From the NCBI GenBank assembly GCA_009773755.1, contig WSZJ01000031.1, positions 1-39,295 of the forward strand: DNA of 39,295 bases. Reading direction: 5' to 3'. Below the pieces are notes generated by a model that was given only the letters and a program-made list of their open reading frames with translations, searched no databases and was not told where the DNA came from. Source of the stretch: Planctomycetota bacterium. Lineage in GTDB: Bacteria > Planctomycetota > MHYJ01 > WSZJ01. The first letter of the stretch is position 1. The number at the start of each line of letters is the position of its first letter. The position numbers were made by a program, and so were the translations under genes. Shown here one piece after another: positions 23,531 to 34,500 of the stretch.

Positions 23531-26500
23531 ATGACTCGGCACCTCTTCGCTTTTCCGAAATCTGCGCGCCGTGCGCTCCTCGGCCTCGGCGCAGTTTTCG
23601 CGCTGCTCCTCGTCACTTCGCTGGCGGAGGCGGCCGACCCTCTCGTCGGCGTGCCGACCACGGCCACGGCCGACAGCTCCTTCAATGACGAAGACTCCTC
23701 GGCCACGTACGGGAGTGGAAAGTATTTGCTCGCCTGGACCTCTGCCGGAGGTGGAACGTCAGGCGGCGACGTTTATGCCCGATTCGTTTCCGCGGACGCT
23801 TCCTCGATGGACGCGGTTTTCGCCGTCGCGATTGGCACTGGGCCGGTCAAGACGCCGCGCACGGCGTGGGTGTCGGCCGGCGGCGGAACCTTCGCCATTG
23901 CACATCGAGATCATGACAATCTTGTTTTGCGGCGCTTCAACTCCGCAGGCACGTTCCTGGGCGGCATCACGGTCAACAACCCGGCGACGACGAATCGCTT
24001 CAGCGCCTTTGACATTGCGACGGACGGCGTAAACCGCATCTGCGTGGTGTGGACCGGCTGGCTCGAGGGAACAGACGTCCAGGAGACGTGGGCGGAGATC
24101 CGTGATTTCGCGGGCGTTCTCGTGAAGGACGACTCAAAGATCGCGGCGGCTTCGGCCGGAAACCTCGATCACCACAGGCCCGCTGTCGTCTGGAATGCGA
24201 CCCTTGCCGAATGGGCGTTCGCGTGGGAAGAGTTCGACGTCGCAGCCGGAACGGCTCCGATGATCGAAGCAATCGCGTGGGACGCAACGCTCGGCGCGGC
24301 AACGACGCCCGAGATCGCCGTCTCCTCCACGACCGGAGCGGACGCGGACCTCGCGTGGAATTTGCTGGCGAACGAGTACCTCGTCGTCTGGCACCAGCTG
24401 GTTAGCGGCGCGGTGGCGGACGTCTTCGCCCGGAGCCTGGCAGCAGATGACGGGTCGCCCACTGGTGCGGAGTTTAGCGTCGAGAGCGATCCGGGCATTT
24501 CGCAAGACGCCGCCGTGGCGTATTCGCCCGGCGGAAACCGCTACCTGGTCTGTTTCGAGAGGAAAAGCGGCTCCGAGCGCGGCGCTTACGCGCAAGTGCT
24601 CGCGGGTGATGGCAGTCCGATCGGCGACATCTTCGCGCTGAGCGACGGTGTGATGGAACGCGAGACGGAAACGGCGCTCGCGCGAAACTCCGATTCCGGC
24701 GAGTTCCTGGCGACTTGGACGGAAAAGGTCGGGAGCGTCCAGCACATCTGGAAGGGGCGCCTCGACGTCGTTCCGCCGGTTGCGCCCGACGGTCTCACGG
24801 CCACCGCGGACGCGGATTCGATTCTACTCTCGTGGACGCTTGGCGCGGAGACAGACCTCGATTTCTATCGCGTGTTCCGTTCGACAACGAGCGGCGGCGT
24901 TTATGCGGAGATCGCGATCGTGGACGCTCCCGCGACAGGGCCGGTCGTCTACGACGATTCCAACGTGATCGCGAACTTGCAGTACTACTACGTTGTCCGG
25001 GCGGTGGATCTCCGGGAAGACCAAAGCGCCGACAGCCCGGAGGCGACCGCCATGATAGACACGATTTCAACCGGCGCGGACCATCCGCTGCTCGCCCCGC
25101 CCGGCTCGATCGGATACGAGGCGCCGAACATCGCGGGGTCCTCCACGCCTTTCCAGGTGATCGGCACCCAGGGCACGGCCCAGGCCTACCAGTGCGTTGG
25201 CAAGGTGAACTTCGGCCAGTTGCGAGTCGAGAACCAATTCGGAATTCTCAACTGGAATTACACGGGCATCAAGTGGGGAAGCACGGTCGGGATGTGGAAT
25301 TCGCCTCCGACGCAGTTCAATCAGAAGGTGGCGACGACGGATCGGGGGAACGGAGTGTTCGACTTCGTAACAGCCGTCGATGAAGGATTTCATAGCGAGA
25401 TCTTCATTCAGGCTTCCGGAGGCGCCGGCGATATCACCCTCTCAGGACAGCTGACGACGCAACTCGGAATTGAGCGAATCTTCGGCGGAGACTCTACCGC
25501 GACCTCTTTCCAGACTGACGGCCAGGTCGTCCTCGTCAACCAGCTGGGACTTCGGTGCTTCGCCATCGACACAATCCGCGTGATGGACCTGAACGACAGC
25601 ATCATCTACTGCACGGTGGACTGGGTGCAGGTTCCCGGAGGATTCACGTTTTCAATCGTCGTGCCCGGCGGCTGGCTGGCGACCGCGGTTTATCCAATCC
25701 GCGTCGAGCCCCTCATAGGGGTTCCCGTGGCGGTGAGCCCGGAGTCCGGCAGCAAAGACTCTGAGTCCGCGGTGGCGTTCGGCAGCGGCCAGTATTTCGC
25801 GGTGTGGACCGCGGCTGCTTCCTCGACGCTGGCAGTCGCGGTGATCTCCCCAACGACGAGCAACGACCTTTACGCGCGCCGCGTGGCCCCTGACGGCACT
25901 CTTATCGGCACGACCTTCGCCATCGCAACTGGCTCTGCAGATCAGAGATTCGCCAGGGTCGCCTACGCATCGGGAAGCGGAGGGGTCTTTGCCGTTGCGC
26001 ACAAGGACGGCAACTTCGTGGTCCTCAAGAGATACAACGCCGCGGGCGTTCTGCTCTCGACGTCGACAGTGAACGACCCGGTTCTGAATAACCGGGTCAC
26101 CACCGTCGACATCGCCTCGAATGGGACCGATCGATTCTGCATCACGTGGACCGGCTACATGGCAACGGACACTTTCCGTCAGACCTGGGCTGAAGTTCGC
26201 AACGTGGACGGCTCGGTCATGACGGGTGACACGGTCGTCGGGCCCGCGTCCGGTACGCTCATTCACTCGCTCCCGACCGTGGTTTGGAACGCCGCGCTTT
26301 CGCACTGGATGTTCGTCTGGGACGAGCAGGACGGAGCCTTCGCTGCGGCTCCGAAACAGGTCGAGGGCCGCGCTTTCGATGCGACTCTTTCGGCTCCCGC
26401 CTTCCCGGAGACGCTGATCTCGACGCCGGCCGGATCGAACTTCGAGGCGCGCGCTGCCTGGAGCGCGACGTCGGGCGAGTACCTCGTCGTCTTCACGAAC

Positions 26501-28546
26501 ATCCCCCCGACCGGCCCGACGAACGTCCATGGCCGCCGGGTAAGCGCGATCGGTGGTTCTCTCCTCGGCGGTGACTTCCTCGTCGAAGCGAACATAAGAG
26601 GCAGCACCGCCGCGGCAGTCCAGTGGGTTCCGACTTCGAATCGGTGGCTGGTCGGCTTCGAGCTGGCCGGAAGCGGAACGCGCGGGACGTACGGCCAAGT
26701 CCTTAAGTCCGACGGCACGGGGGTCGGACCGCTCTTCGTGTTCAGCGATGGTGCGGACTTCGCGGAAATGCAAATGGCGCTCGCCAGGAATCCGGCCGAC
26801 GATCAGTACTTGGCGACGTGGACGGACGGCACTACGGCGGTGCAGGACATCTGGGCCGCTCGACTGGAGGTGACGCCACCTGCTGCGCCCGGTCCGATCA
26901 CTACTTCGAACGATGCCTCCTCGATCACGCTGAGTTGGCCTAAAGGAAGCGAAAGCGATCTCAGCTCGTACTTGGTCGGCAAGAGCCTGACTCCGGGCGG
27001 TCCCTACAGCTTCAGCTTCTCTTCCATCGTGATTCCGCCGCCCGGCCCCACGGTGAGGTGGACGGATACTTTCGTGTCGCCAAACCTTCGCTACTACTAC
27101 GTCGTGTTCGCGAGAGACACGCATGCGAACGTAAGCGACGCTTCTGCAGAAGCATCCGAGATCATCGACACGATCCCGCCGGCCTCGCCGACGGGGCTTG
27201 CCGCCACTCCGGGAGACACGCTCGTCGACCTGACCTGGACGCCGAACACCGAGCCCGACCTCGCTGGCTACGATGCGTGGTATCGCCCCGCGGGCGGCAC
27301 GGATTGGACGAAAGCAAACGTTACGCTCATCGGCACGCCTGCCTTCACGGTGACGGGCCTTACGAATGGAGTCGCGTACGAGTTCGCGGTAAGCGCGGTC
27401 GATACGGAGCCAAATTCTTCGGCATTGTCCCTGCCGGTGACCGCGACCCCGGTCGACTCCGAAAGTCCGGCGACACCGACCGGGTTGGTCGCGACTGGGG
27501 GAAATGAGAGTGTCACCCTGGTTTGGGACGCCAACGCAGAGACGGATCTGAAGCAGTACAACGTTTACCGGTTCGACGAGGGGACCTCAACTTACGTGAA
27601 GATCGCTTCAGTCCTGGCCGGAACGCTGACCTACCTCGATGGAGGCCTAACTAACGGCACAACATATTCCTACAAGCTCAGCGCCGAGGACTTGTCCCTA
27701 AACGAGAGCGCCCTATCCGCGGCAGTCAGCGCGACTCCGAAAACGCCGGCGCCGACCGGTCTGACCCACACCGGAAGCACGTACAACAGCATCTCACTGT
27801 TGTGGTCTCCCGTCTCCGGCGCCTCCAGCTACAACCTCTGGCGCGCTGCAACGCCTGGCGGACCTTATGCCAGTGTCAGCGCGAGCCCGATCGTGACGAC
27901 CACCTACACGGACACTGGTCTGTCCAGCGGGACCTACTACTACGTCGTTTCCGCCGTCCCCGCTACAGGCGACGAGAGCGGCTACTCCGGCGAGATCGCG
28001 GCGGCGACGACTCCGGTTCCGGCCCCAGACCTGTCGCCCGCAAATGTCCGCAAGACGAACGCGGACAAGCCTCTCGTCACCGGAACTTCGATGGAGGGAT
28101 GGACGGTTCAGTTGTGGGAAGACGCCACGCTCCTCGGGGAAGGCGTGGCGGGAGTCGGCGGCTCATTCTCTTTCCCGACCACCATCTCCTTGAGCGAAGG
28201 CCCCCACGACATTCGGGCCAGCGCGACGGTGCCTGTGCCGGGTTCGCCGACCAGCGTGCTGAGCCCACCTGTCGTCATCACAATCGACACGACGCCTCCA
28301 TCTCCTCCGACCGGCCTGACGTTCGCGGCCGGGGAGACGTGGGTCGACCTGCAGTGGAAGGAGAACACTGAAGCGGACCTGCTGGGGTACAACGTCTACC
28401 GACGCATTATCGAGCCGGAAGCGGTCTGGGAGAAACTGAACGACAAGCCTCTCCTCGATCCCCGCTACATCGACAAGTCGGTCTCCATCCCAAACACCTA
28501 CGAATACCGAGTCACGGCATTGGATGACGCCCTCGATGAAAAATAG
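23531..28546 (+). CDS. Giant secreted protein with duplicated propeller-like region and FN3 domains
   Basis: 1671 aa with signal peptide (LLGLGAVFALLLVTSLAEAA). Residues about 36-415 are a repetitive all-beta region (YGSGKYLLAWTSAGG; TGADADLAWNLLANEYLVVW; RETETALARNSDSGEFLATW). After one FN3 domain (about 415-510) and a unique beta-rich segment (about 515-730), a second copy occurs at about 731-1113 (FGSGQYFAVWTAA; FEARAAWSATSGEYLVVF; MQMALARNPADDQYLATW). Five further FN3 domains follow (for example PTGLAATPGDTLVDLTW and PTGLVATGGNESVTLVWDAN), and an Ig-like domain (VTGTSMEGWTVQLWEDATLL) before the last one. The last FN3 ends at VTALDDALDEK. The gene overlaps the start of the RHS gene by 11-23 bp, so the two are translationally coupled and probably act together at the cell surface. 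Ligand unknown. Confidence 0.85.
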   Translation: MTRHLFAFPKSARRALLGLGAVFALLLVTSLAEAADPLVGVPTTATADSSFNDEDSSATYGSGKYLLAWTSAGGGTSGGDVYARFVSADASSMDAVFAVAIGTGPVKTPRTAWVSAGGGTFAIAHRDHDNLVLRRFNSAGTFLGGITVNNPATTNRFSAFDIATDGVNRICVVWTGWLEGTDVQETWAEIRDFAGVLVKDDSKIAAASAGNLDHHRPAVVWNATLAEWAFAWEEFDVAAGTAPMIEAIAWDATLGAATTPEIAVSSTTGADADLAWNLLANEYLVVWHQLVSGAVADVFARSLAADDGSPTGAEFSVESDPGISQDAAVAYSPGGNRYLVCFERKSGSERGAYAQVLAGDGSPIGDIFALSDGVMERETETALARNSDSGEFLATWTEKVGSVQHIWKGRLDVVPPVAPDGLTATADADSILLSWTLGAETDLDFYRVFRSTTSGGVYAEIAIVDAPATGPVVYDDSNVIANLQYYYVVRAVDLREDQSADSPEATAMIDTISTGADHPLLAPPGSIGYEAPNIAGSSTPFQVIGTQGTAQAYQCVGKVNFGQLRVENQFGILNWNYTGIKWGSTVGMWNSPPTQFNQKVATTDRGNGVFDFVTAVDEGFHSEIFIQASGGAGDITLSGQLTTQLGIERIFGGDSTATSFQTDGQVVLVNQLGLRCFAIDTIRVMDLNDSIIYCTVDWVQVPGGFTFSIVVPGGWLATAVYPIRVEPLIGVPVAVSPESGSKDSESAVAFGSGQYFAVWTAAASSTLAVAVISPTTSNDLYARRVAPDGTLIGTTFAIATGSADQRFARVAYASGSGGVFAVAHKDGNFVVLKRYNAAGVLLSTSTVNDPVLNNRVTTVDIASNGTDRFCITWTGYMATDTFRQTWAEVRNVDGSVMTGDTVVGPASGTLIHSLPTVVWNAALSHWMFVWDEQDGAFAAAPKQVEGRAFDATLSAPAFPETLISTPAGSNFEARAAWSATSGEYLVVFTNIPPTGPTNVHGRRVSAIGGSLLGGDFLVEANIRGSTAAAVQWVPTSNRWLVGFELAGSGTRGTYGQVLKSDGTGVGPLFVFSDGADFAEMQMALARNPADDQYLATWTDGTTAVQDIWAARLEVTPPAAPGPITTSNDASSITLSWPKGSESDLSSYLVGKSLTPGGPYSFSFSSIVIPPPGPTVRWTDTFVSPNLRYYYVVFARDTHANVSDASAEASEIIDTIPPASPTGLAATPGDTLVDLTWTPNTEPDLAGYDAWYRPAGGTDWTKANVTLIGTPAFTVTGLTNGVAYEFAVSAVDTEPNSSALSLPVTATPVDSESPATPTGLVATGGNESVTLVWDANAETDLKQYNVYRFDEGTSTYVKIASVLAGTLTYLDGGLTNGTTYSYKLSAEDLSLNESALSAAVSATPKTPAPTGLTHTGSTYNSISLLWSPVSGASSYNLWRAATPGGPYASVSASPIVTTTYTDTGLSSGTYYYVVSAVPATGDESGYSGEIAAATTPVPAPDLSPANVRKTNADKPLVTGTSMEGWTVQLWEDATLLGEGVAGVGGSFSFPTTISLSEGPHDIRASATVPVPGSPTSVLSPPVVITIDTTPPSPPTGLTFAAGETWVDLQWKENTEADLLGYNVYRRIIEPEAVWEKLNDKPLLDPRYIDKSVSIPNTYEYRVTALDDALDEK

Positions 28547-31500
28547 CCGCCTGCTGAATTTCTGGGCGTTCGGCCTCCTGCTGGCAGGACTTGCCGGGTC
28601 CGCTTCCGGGGAGACGCGTGTGCCGACGGAGGATTGGCCCAAGTGGAGCCCGCCTTGGACGACGCACCTGAGCCCCGGGATGCTTGACGCAGATCCTTCG
28701 GGGATCTTGCACGGGATCATCAGGTCAGGTGGCCTTTATCACGGTACGCCGGAGTTCGCCTATCGCGACTTCACGGGAGAAGGGAAGGGAGAGCTGATTT
28801 CGGCGGATTCCGATGTCTCGGACTGTCGCATCATCGCGGATGATCTTGGTGGGTTGCACGCATTCTACTTGGGAATCGGGCCGGAAGGCGCCGGACTCTA
28901 CTACTGCGGAAAGCCGGCAGGCGGTGAATGGAGCCCGCCGGGACTGATTTCTACAACCGAGCCGACTTCATCCAGTGGGCCAAGAGCCATTCGATGCATC
29001 AGCGTTTGCACGCTTCCGGACTTTGAGCATCCCGAGAAGAAGACCGGACGCGTCGCATGCTTTTACGCACAGGAGTACGTTGAAGGAGTCTGGCCTCCAG
29101 AAGACGGAAAAATTACCGAGGTTTGGGTTGGCTTGCGGCGCTACGTCCCGGGGACAGATCCGGTTCCTGACACCGATCTATATATGCTGGTCAGCAGCGT
29201 CGCTGCTACCCCAGGCGGCCCCTTCCTTTCTGCGCATCGAGGACACCTGTTATGGATATATGCCCCGGCTGTGCCTGGTACTTCTCCACCTGTTGCCGAT
29301 GCACCCAGGGCCGCTCACCTAACTCGGCTGTCGCCCGACGACGCTACCGGGCTTACTGAGGCCATCGAGTACACGTTTCCGGAACCGTTCGACATTCGCG
29401 TCGGCCCCTGCTCCATCTCAGTCGACAACTCCGGGAATTACGCGACTTGGTGGTCGCCCGCTCCCTCAACGACGAAGATGTATTCTCCAGCACTCGGACT
29501 ATCAACCCACACCGGGTACGACGTCGCTTTCCGGCACGACAATACGGGACTGCTCCATCGATTCCGCGTGCCGAGCCTCCCGTTCTTCGACCACTCCGTC
29601 TACGTTTCAGGCGCATGGTCGACCCCCGTTCTGCAGCCCATGCTCCATCTTGATGACGGCTTCAGATTCAAGAGCATCGGACTCGATCAGGCAGACCACC
29701 TGACCGTCGCGTTCTTTCCCAAGGAGGACGGCGACTTGACAATGACGGTGGCCGATCCCCCTTCGCGCGCCATGTGCACTTGGGAAGACAACTTGGGCGA
29801 CCAGGGCGAATTGGTGATGGCCAATTCGTCGGCTGTCTCCGCGACGAATGTGTCGAACGGCAACACGTTCATCACCATAGACGCGCTGGAGGTGGCAGGA
29901 CATGGACCGCAGCTTGACATGATGTTCTACTACAACTCGCTGGAGCCTAATGAAACGATCTGCGGCAACGGCTGGCGTCACAGTTTCAGCGCGACCCTTC
30001 GTGCTTACCCGCACTTCGCGCCAAAGGTCTTCGTACTTACTTTTCCGGACGGTCGCCGCGTCCTGCTGGAGCCATCCGATTCCGACTTCCTCTCAGCGCC
30101 GCAATACGGCATTTCCCTCAAGCTCGGGAGTTCGACCTCTCCCGATGCCTCGGAGTTCGAGATTGAATTCCCGGAGAAGCTCAGATGGAATTTCAACACG
30201 AAGGGGAAGCTGACTCGCATCCGGGATCGCGACGACAATACGTTGCTGCTCACGTATGGGGACAACCCCTCAACCCCCGGTACTCAGGACGTCCTTCTAA
30301 CCGCGACGGATCTGCAAGGGAGATCGCTCTCCTTCACCTACGACGCACGAAACAGAATGACCGGATTCGTTGGGGCTGGCTCCGGAGCCCACTCGCTTGC
30401 GTACGGTATGCCCGCCCCGGATTCCGACGAGTACTTCCCGCTCGATTCGCTCCTTAAGATTGCGCTCGCCCCGGCAGGTGCGCAGCTGCGGGACTGGTCG
30501 TTCACATACCACGCCCAGTCTGCGCCCCTCACGTCCCTACCCCCGGGGGTGCCCGGGGCCATCGGTATTACTGGCCGCAGGTGCGCTCTCGCAAGCGTTC
30601 GGACACCAAGTCAGACCTACGAGGGCCTCGACTCCTGCGACTACTGGTTCAGCTATTGGATCGAGTCGGGGAATTTCGGGACGCTTAAGAGGGGCTGGGA
30701 GCCGCTGCTTGAGACGGATGCATCGCGCGACGACGTGCTTTTCACGTACAGCTCCACCGCTGAACCGGTGGACGGCGGACTGAGCGCGTATAAGACTGAT
30801 CTGACGACATGGGGTGGAGGCACGTTCTCCTATTGGTGCGAATACAAGCGCGGCGTGCTCTGCAGGATGCTCGCGCCCGAACACTCGACTCCACTCGTCA
30901 TCACCTACGACGACCGACGCAATCCGAGAACCGTCACCGACACCGGCGGGTTCACCGCCACGTACGTCTACTCAGGAGAGGTGGAGGCTGACGCGAAGCC
31001 CCCTGCGCCGTGGGTCAAGGACGCCGTGATGTCGATTCTGTTGCCAGGAGCGGCAAGTCCCACGCTCTATCGCTACTATTCGACTCACAGCCAAGTCTCG
31101 GAAATCGTCCCGTTCTCAGACGAAGAAGCGGTGATCATCTACGAATACGATTCGCTGGGGCACCAGACCTCGGTCAAGCTTCCCGGCGCGCCGGTCGCGA
31201 CAACGATTGCCTACGATTCGCTGGGGCGCGTGGTCGGAGCCACCGATCCCGGAGCGAACGCGACAGCGTTTACCTTCGATGGCGGCACCTACGGGCTTCC
31301 CAAGGTCGTGAAATCCGTCGGCGCATATTCGGAGGACGGGTTTCCGCTTCAGATCGAGTACTCGTACAACACCCTCGGGCAAGTGACGAGCGAGAAGTCG
31401 CCATCCGGCGCGAGCATGGACTACTTCTACGACGGCGGCCACCGGCTTACGAAGATGACGGTGTCGACGGATTCGGGCACTGCGGACTACACGTGGAAGT

Positions 31501-34500
31501 ACGACGCCGACGACAACGTCACCGAGTTCAGTGACCCCAACGAGCCGGGTGCGGCCGACAAGTCCGTGAAGCGCGATTGTCGCAGGCGCGTCACGGAAGT
31601 TTCCGACGCCGACGGGAAAGGGATGAAGGCGACCCTGAATAAGGACGGTCTGCCGACAAAGGTGGTGGGCCGTGGCGATGGAGAAGGGACCTCTCCCAAG
31701 CTCGAATTCGGGTGGGACGGCTCGGGCCGGTGCACATCGACGACCCAGACAACCGCCGGCGTAACGAGCGGCGGAGGTGTGACGCTCTCGACTTCCATCG
31801 TGCGGTCGGACACGGACCAGGTGCTGTCTATCACGCAGACCGGCACGGGCGCGTGCTCGTTCACGCGGGTGACGGAGTTCGAGTACGAGACGACCACGGA
31901 CCTGCTCAAAGAGGTCCACACGGCATTCCCAGGCGTCTCGCGCATCGTGAGGTACGACTCCAAGCGACGGGTGAAGTCGGAGGAGCTCCACGTCGACGGC
32001 GCATTCTTCCGAGGCATCGGGTATGTCAGGGACCATCGGGATCGGCCGATCGAGACGTGGCAGCTCGACGCCGCTTTCACGGGGGCGACCCCGACGGGCC
32101 GCAAGACGGAGATGCACTACGACCCGGCCGGAAATCTCACGGCGCGCGTGTCGCCTGCGTCCAGAACGACGACCTACGCTTTCGATTCCGCGCGGCGGCT
32201 GATCTCGACGACCGACCCGTCCGGGGTGACCACGAAGACGAATTACGCGAAGGACGGCCAGGTCCGCGGGACATCATTCAAAATTCCGGGCCATTCAGGG
32301 TTCCAGACTCCGTGGACGACGATCTACAACGACCGTGGACTCCCGTGGAAGACTTCGGACAACATCAATCCGAGCGACTTCGTCGAGCGACTCTACGACG
32401 ACGGCGGGCGACTGACGCGCGTCACGGGTCCCGAAGGACTCGACAGGAAGATGGAGTACACCGTCCTTGGCCGCCTGACCAAGGAACAGGTTCGGCGCTC
32501 GGCGGGCGACTACATCACGATGAACACGGAGTTCGACCCCCTTGGGAATCCAAAGTTCAGTTTCGTGCCGGGCGGCACGACCCAGAAGTGGCAATTCGAG
32601 CATGACACCGAGTATCGCCTCATCTCGCGCCAGGCTCCGATCGGCGTCTCTTCCTCCGGCGGGGGATACGAATTCAAATACTTCTACAACGCGAGCGGGA
32701 AGCTCTGCGAAACGATCGACGAAGACGGGAACAAGACCGATTTCGAGCGGGACGCTCTCGACCGCATCACGAAGACGGCCTACTCCAAAGGCTCTTCGAC
32801 ACCTTGGGCAGAGATCATGCAGAACTGGGATGCGGCCGGCAACCTCAAGGAGGTTTCCGACGGCACGGACACAGTCCAGTACGACTTCAACTTCGCAAAC
32901 GAACTGACGCAGGTGACTTGGCTGGTCGATGGCGGCAGCGTCTGGAGGACGGTCGAGTACGACCACGACGCCGACGGAATCCTGACGGAGATTCGAGTCA
33001 AGGAATTCGGCGGGACCCTGACGCACACGCTGCACTACGACCTCGACCCCGCCGGCCGCATGGCCGGGATCAAGCTCAACGGAGCGTCGGTCGCGACGTT
33101 CGACTATGAGCACGGGTTCCTCGTCAAGTCCACGTACGGCAACGGCACGACGATCGACCGCAAGTACGACAAGAAGGGGCGAGTGAAGTCCCTGAAACTC
33201 GGAGGAAGCACGGAAACGGCGTCCATCGAGTACACCTACGACAAGCGCGACCGGCCGACGCAGGCGTACTACGCGCACTACGACCTGGCGGCGAACTTCA
33301 CCTACAGCGACTGCGACTGGCTGACTTCGGAGACGTACCTCTCGCCTGCCGGAGGTCCGGTCGGGGACAACGCCGAGGCCGACCGGTACGGCGGCAACGA
33401 GTCCGACCCCAGCTCCAGCGTGACCGTGACGCCTGGATCGACGAGCGGCACCGCCCTCAGCCTCAGCCACACCTACTCGTACGATGACCGCGGCAATCGG
33501 GTGTCGATGTCGAGCAGCGACGGTGGGTCGTCGAGCTATGTGTACGACGACAACGGCAGGCTGACCGACGAGACGCGCAACGGTTCCTCGATTTCCTACC
33601 TTTACTCGCAGCGCGGCGACCTGACCAAGCGGACGGATGCCTCGGGGATCTCGACGTTCGAGTACGACTACCAGGACCGGCTGACGCATGTCGAGACGGG
33701 CGGCGCGAAGGAAGACTATGCGTACTGGCCTTCTGGCCAGCGGAAGTCGAAGGCGAATGCGCTGTCGTCTTCGGACAACGAGTGGTATCTCCCAGATGGC
33801 GACAACACTCTGGCGGACTACAAGAAGACGGGCAGCACCTCGTGGTCGTTCACGAGCGTCTACTGCCACAACGGCCTTGACCAGATCGCCGCCCGCCAGG
33901 ACGCGTCATCGTCGGAGCAGTACTTCTTCCAGGACTCACAGAACTCCGTCCACCGCGTGACCGGCGTAGGCGGGACCGTGCTGAAGTCCACCCTCGCGGA
34001 CGCCTGGGGCAACGACATTGACCTGTCCGGCCCGCCGCCGAGCCCGCTGGGGACCGGTGACCGCTGGGGATTCGCAGGGCGAGAGCGGGACACTGAGAGC
34101 GGACTCATGTACTTCCGCGCGCGCACGTACGACCCCTCGATCGGGCGCTTCCTGTCGTACGACCCCGTCTGGCAGCACAATTTGTACTTCTACGGAGAGA
34201 ACCTGCCGACGGTCCACACGGACCCGTTCGGGAAGGACGTGACGGACGCGGACAAGGCGGCGTTCGCGGCGAAAGTGGCGGAGCTGGACCGAATGCAGAA
34301 GGCGGGGAAGCCGGAAGGGTACGGGGCGGCGTATAACGACCTGCTGAACTTCGCTTCAAAGCTCTACGACAAACAGGGGAGATTCGAGTGGATCGACCGC
34401 GGCACGGCGCGGGGGATGCTGGACCAGGTGTACGCGCGGGACTCGTGGATCCGCGGGACGTACGGGGAGTCGAGCAAGGAGCACCTGGGCGAGGCGCTGG

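Noticed and set aside
25652..27124. 490-codon open frame on the minus strand
   Set aside because: Antisense to the FN3 protein gene; no start signal or domain.
32295..33869. 524-codon open frame on the minus strand
   Set aside because: Antisense to the RHS repeats; regular open frames opposite repetitive RHS DNA are common.
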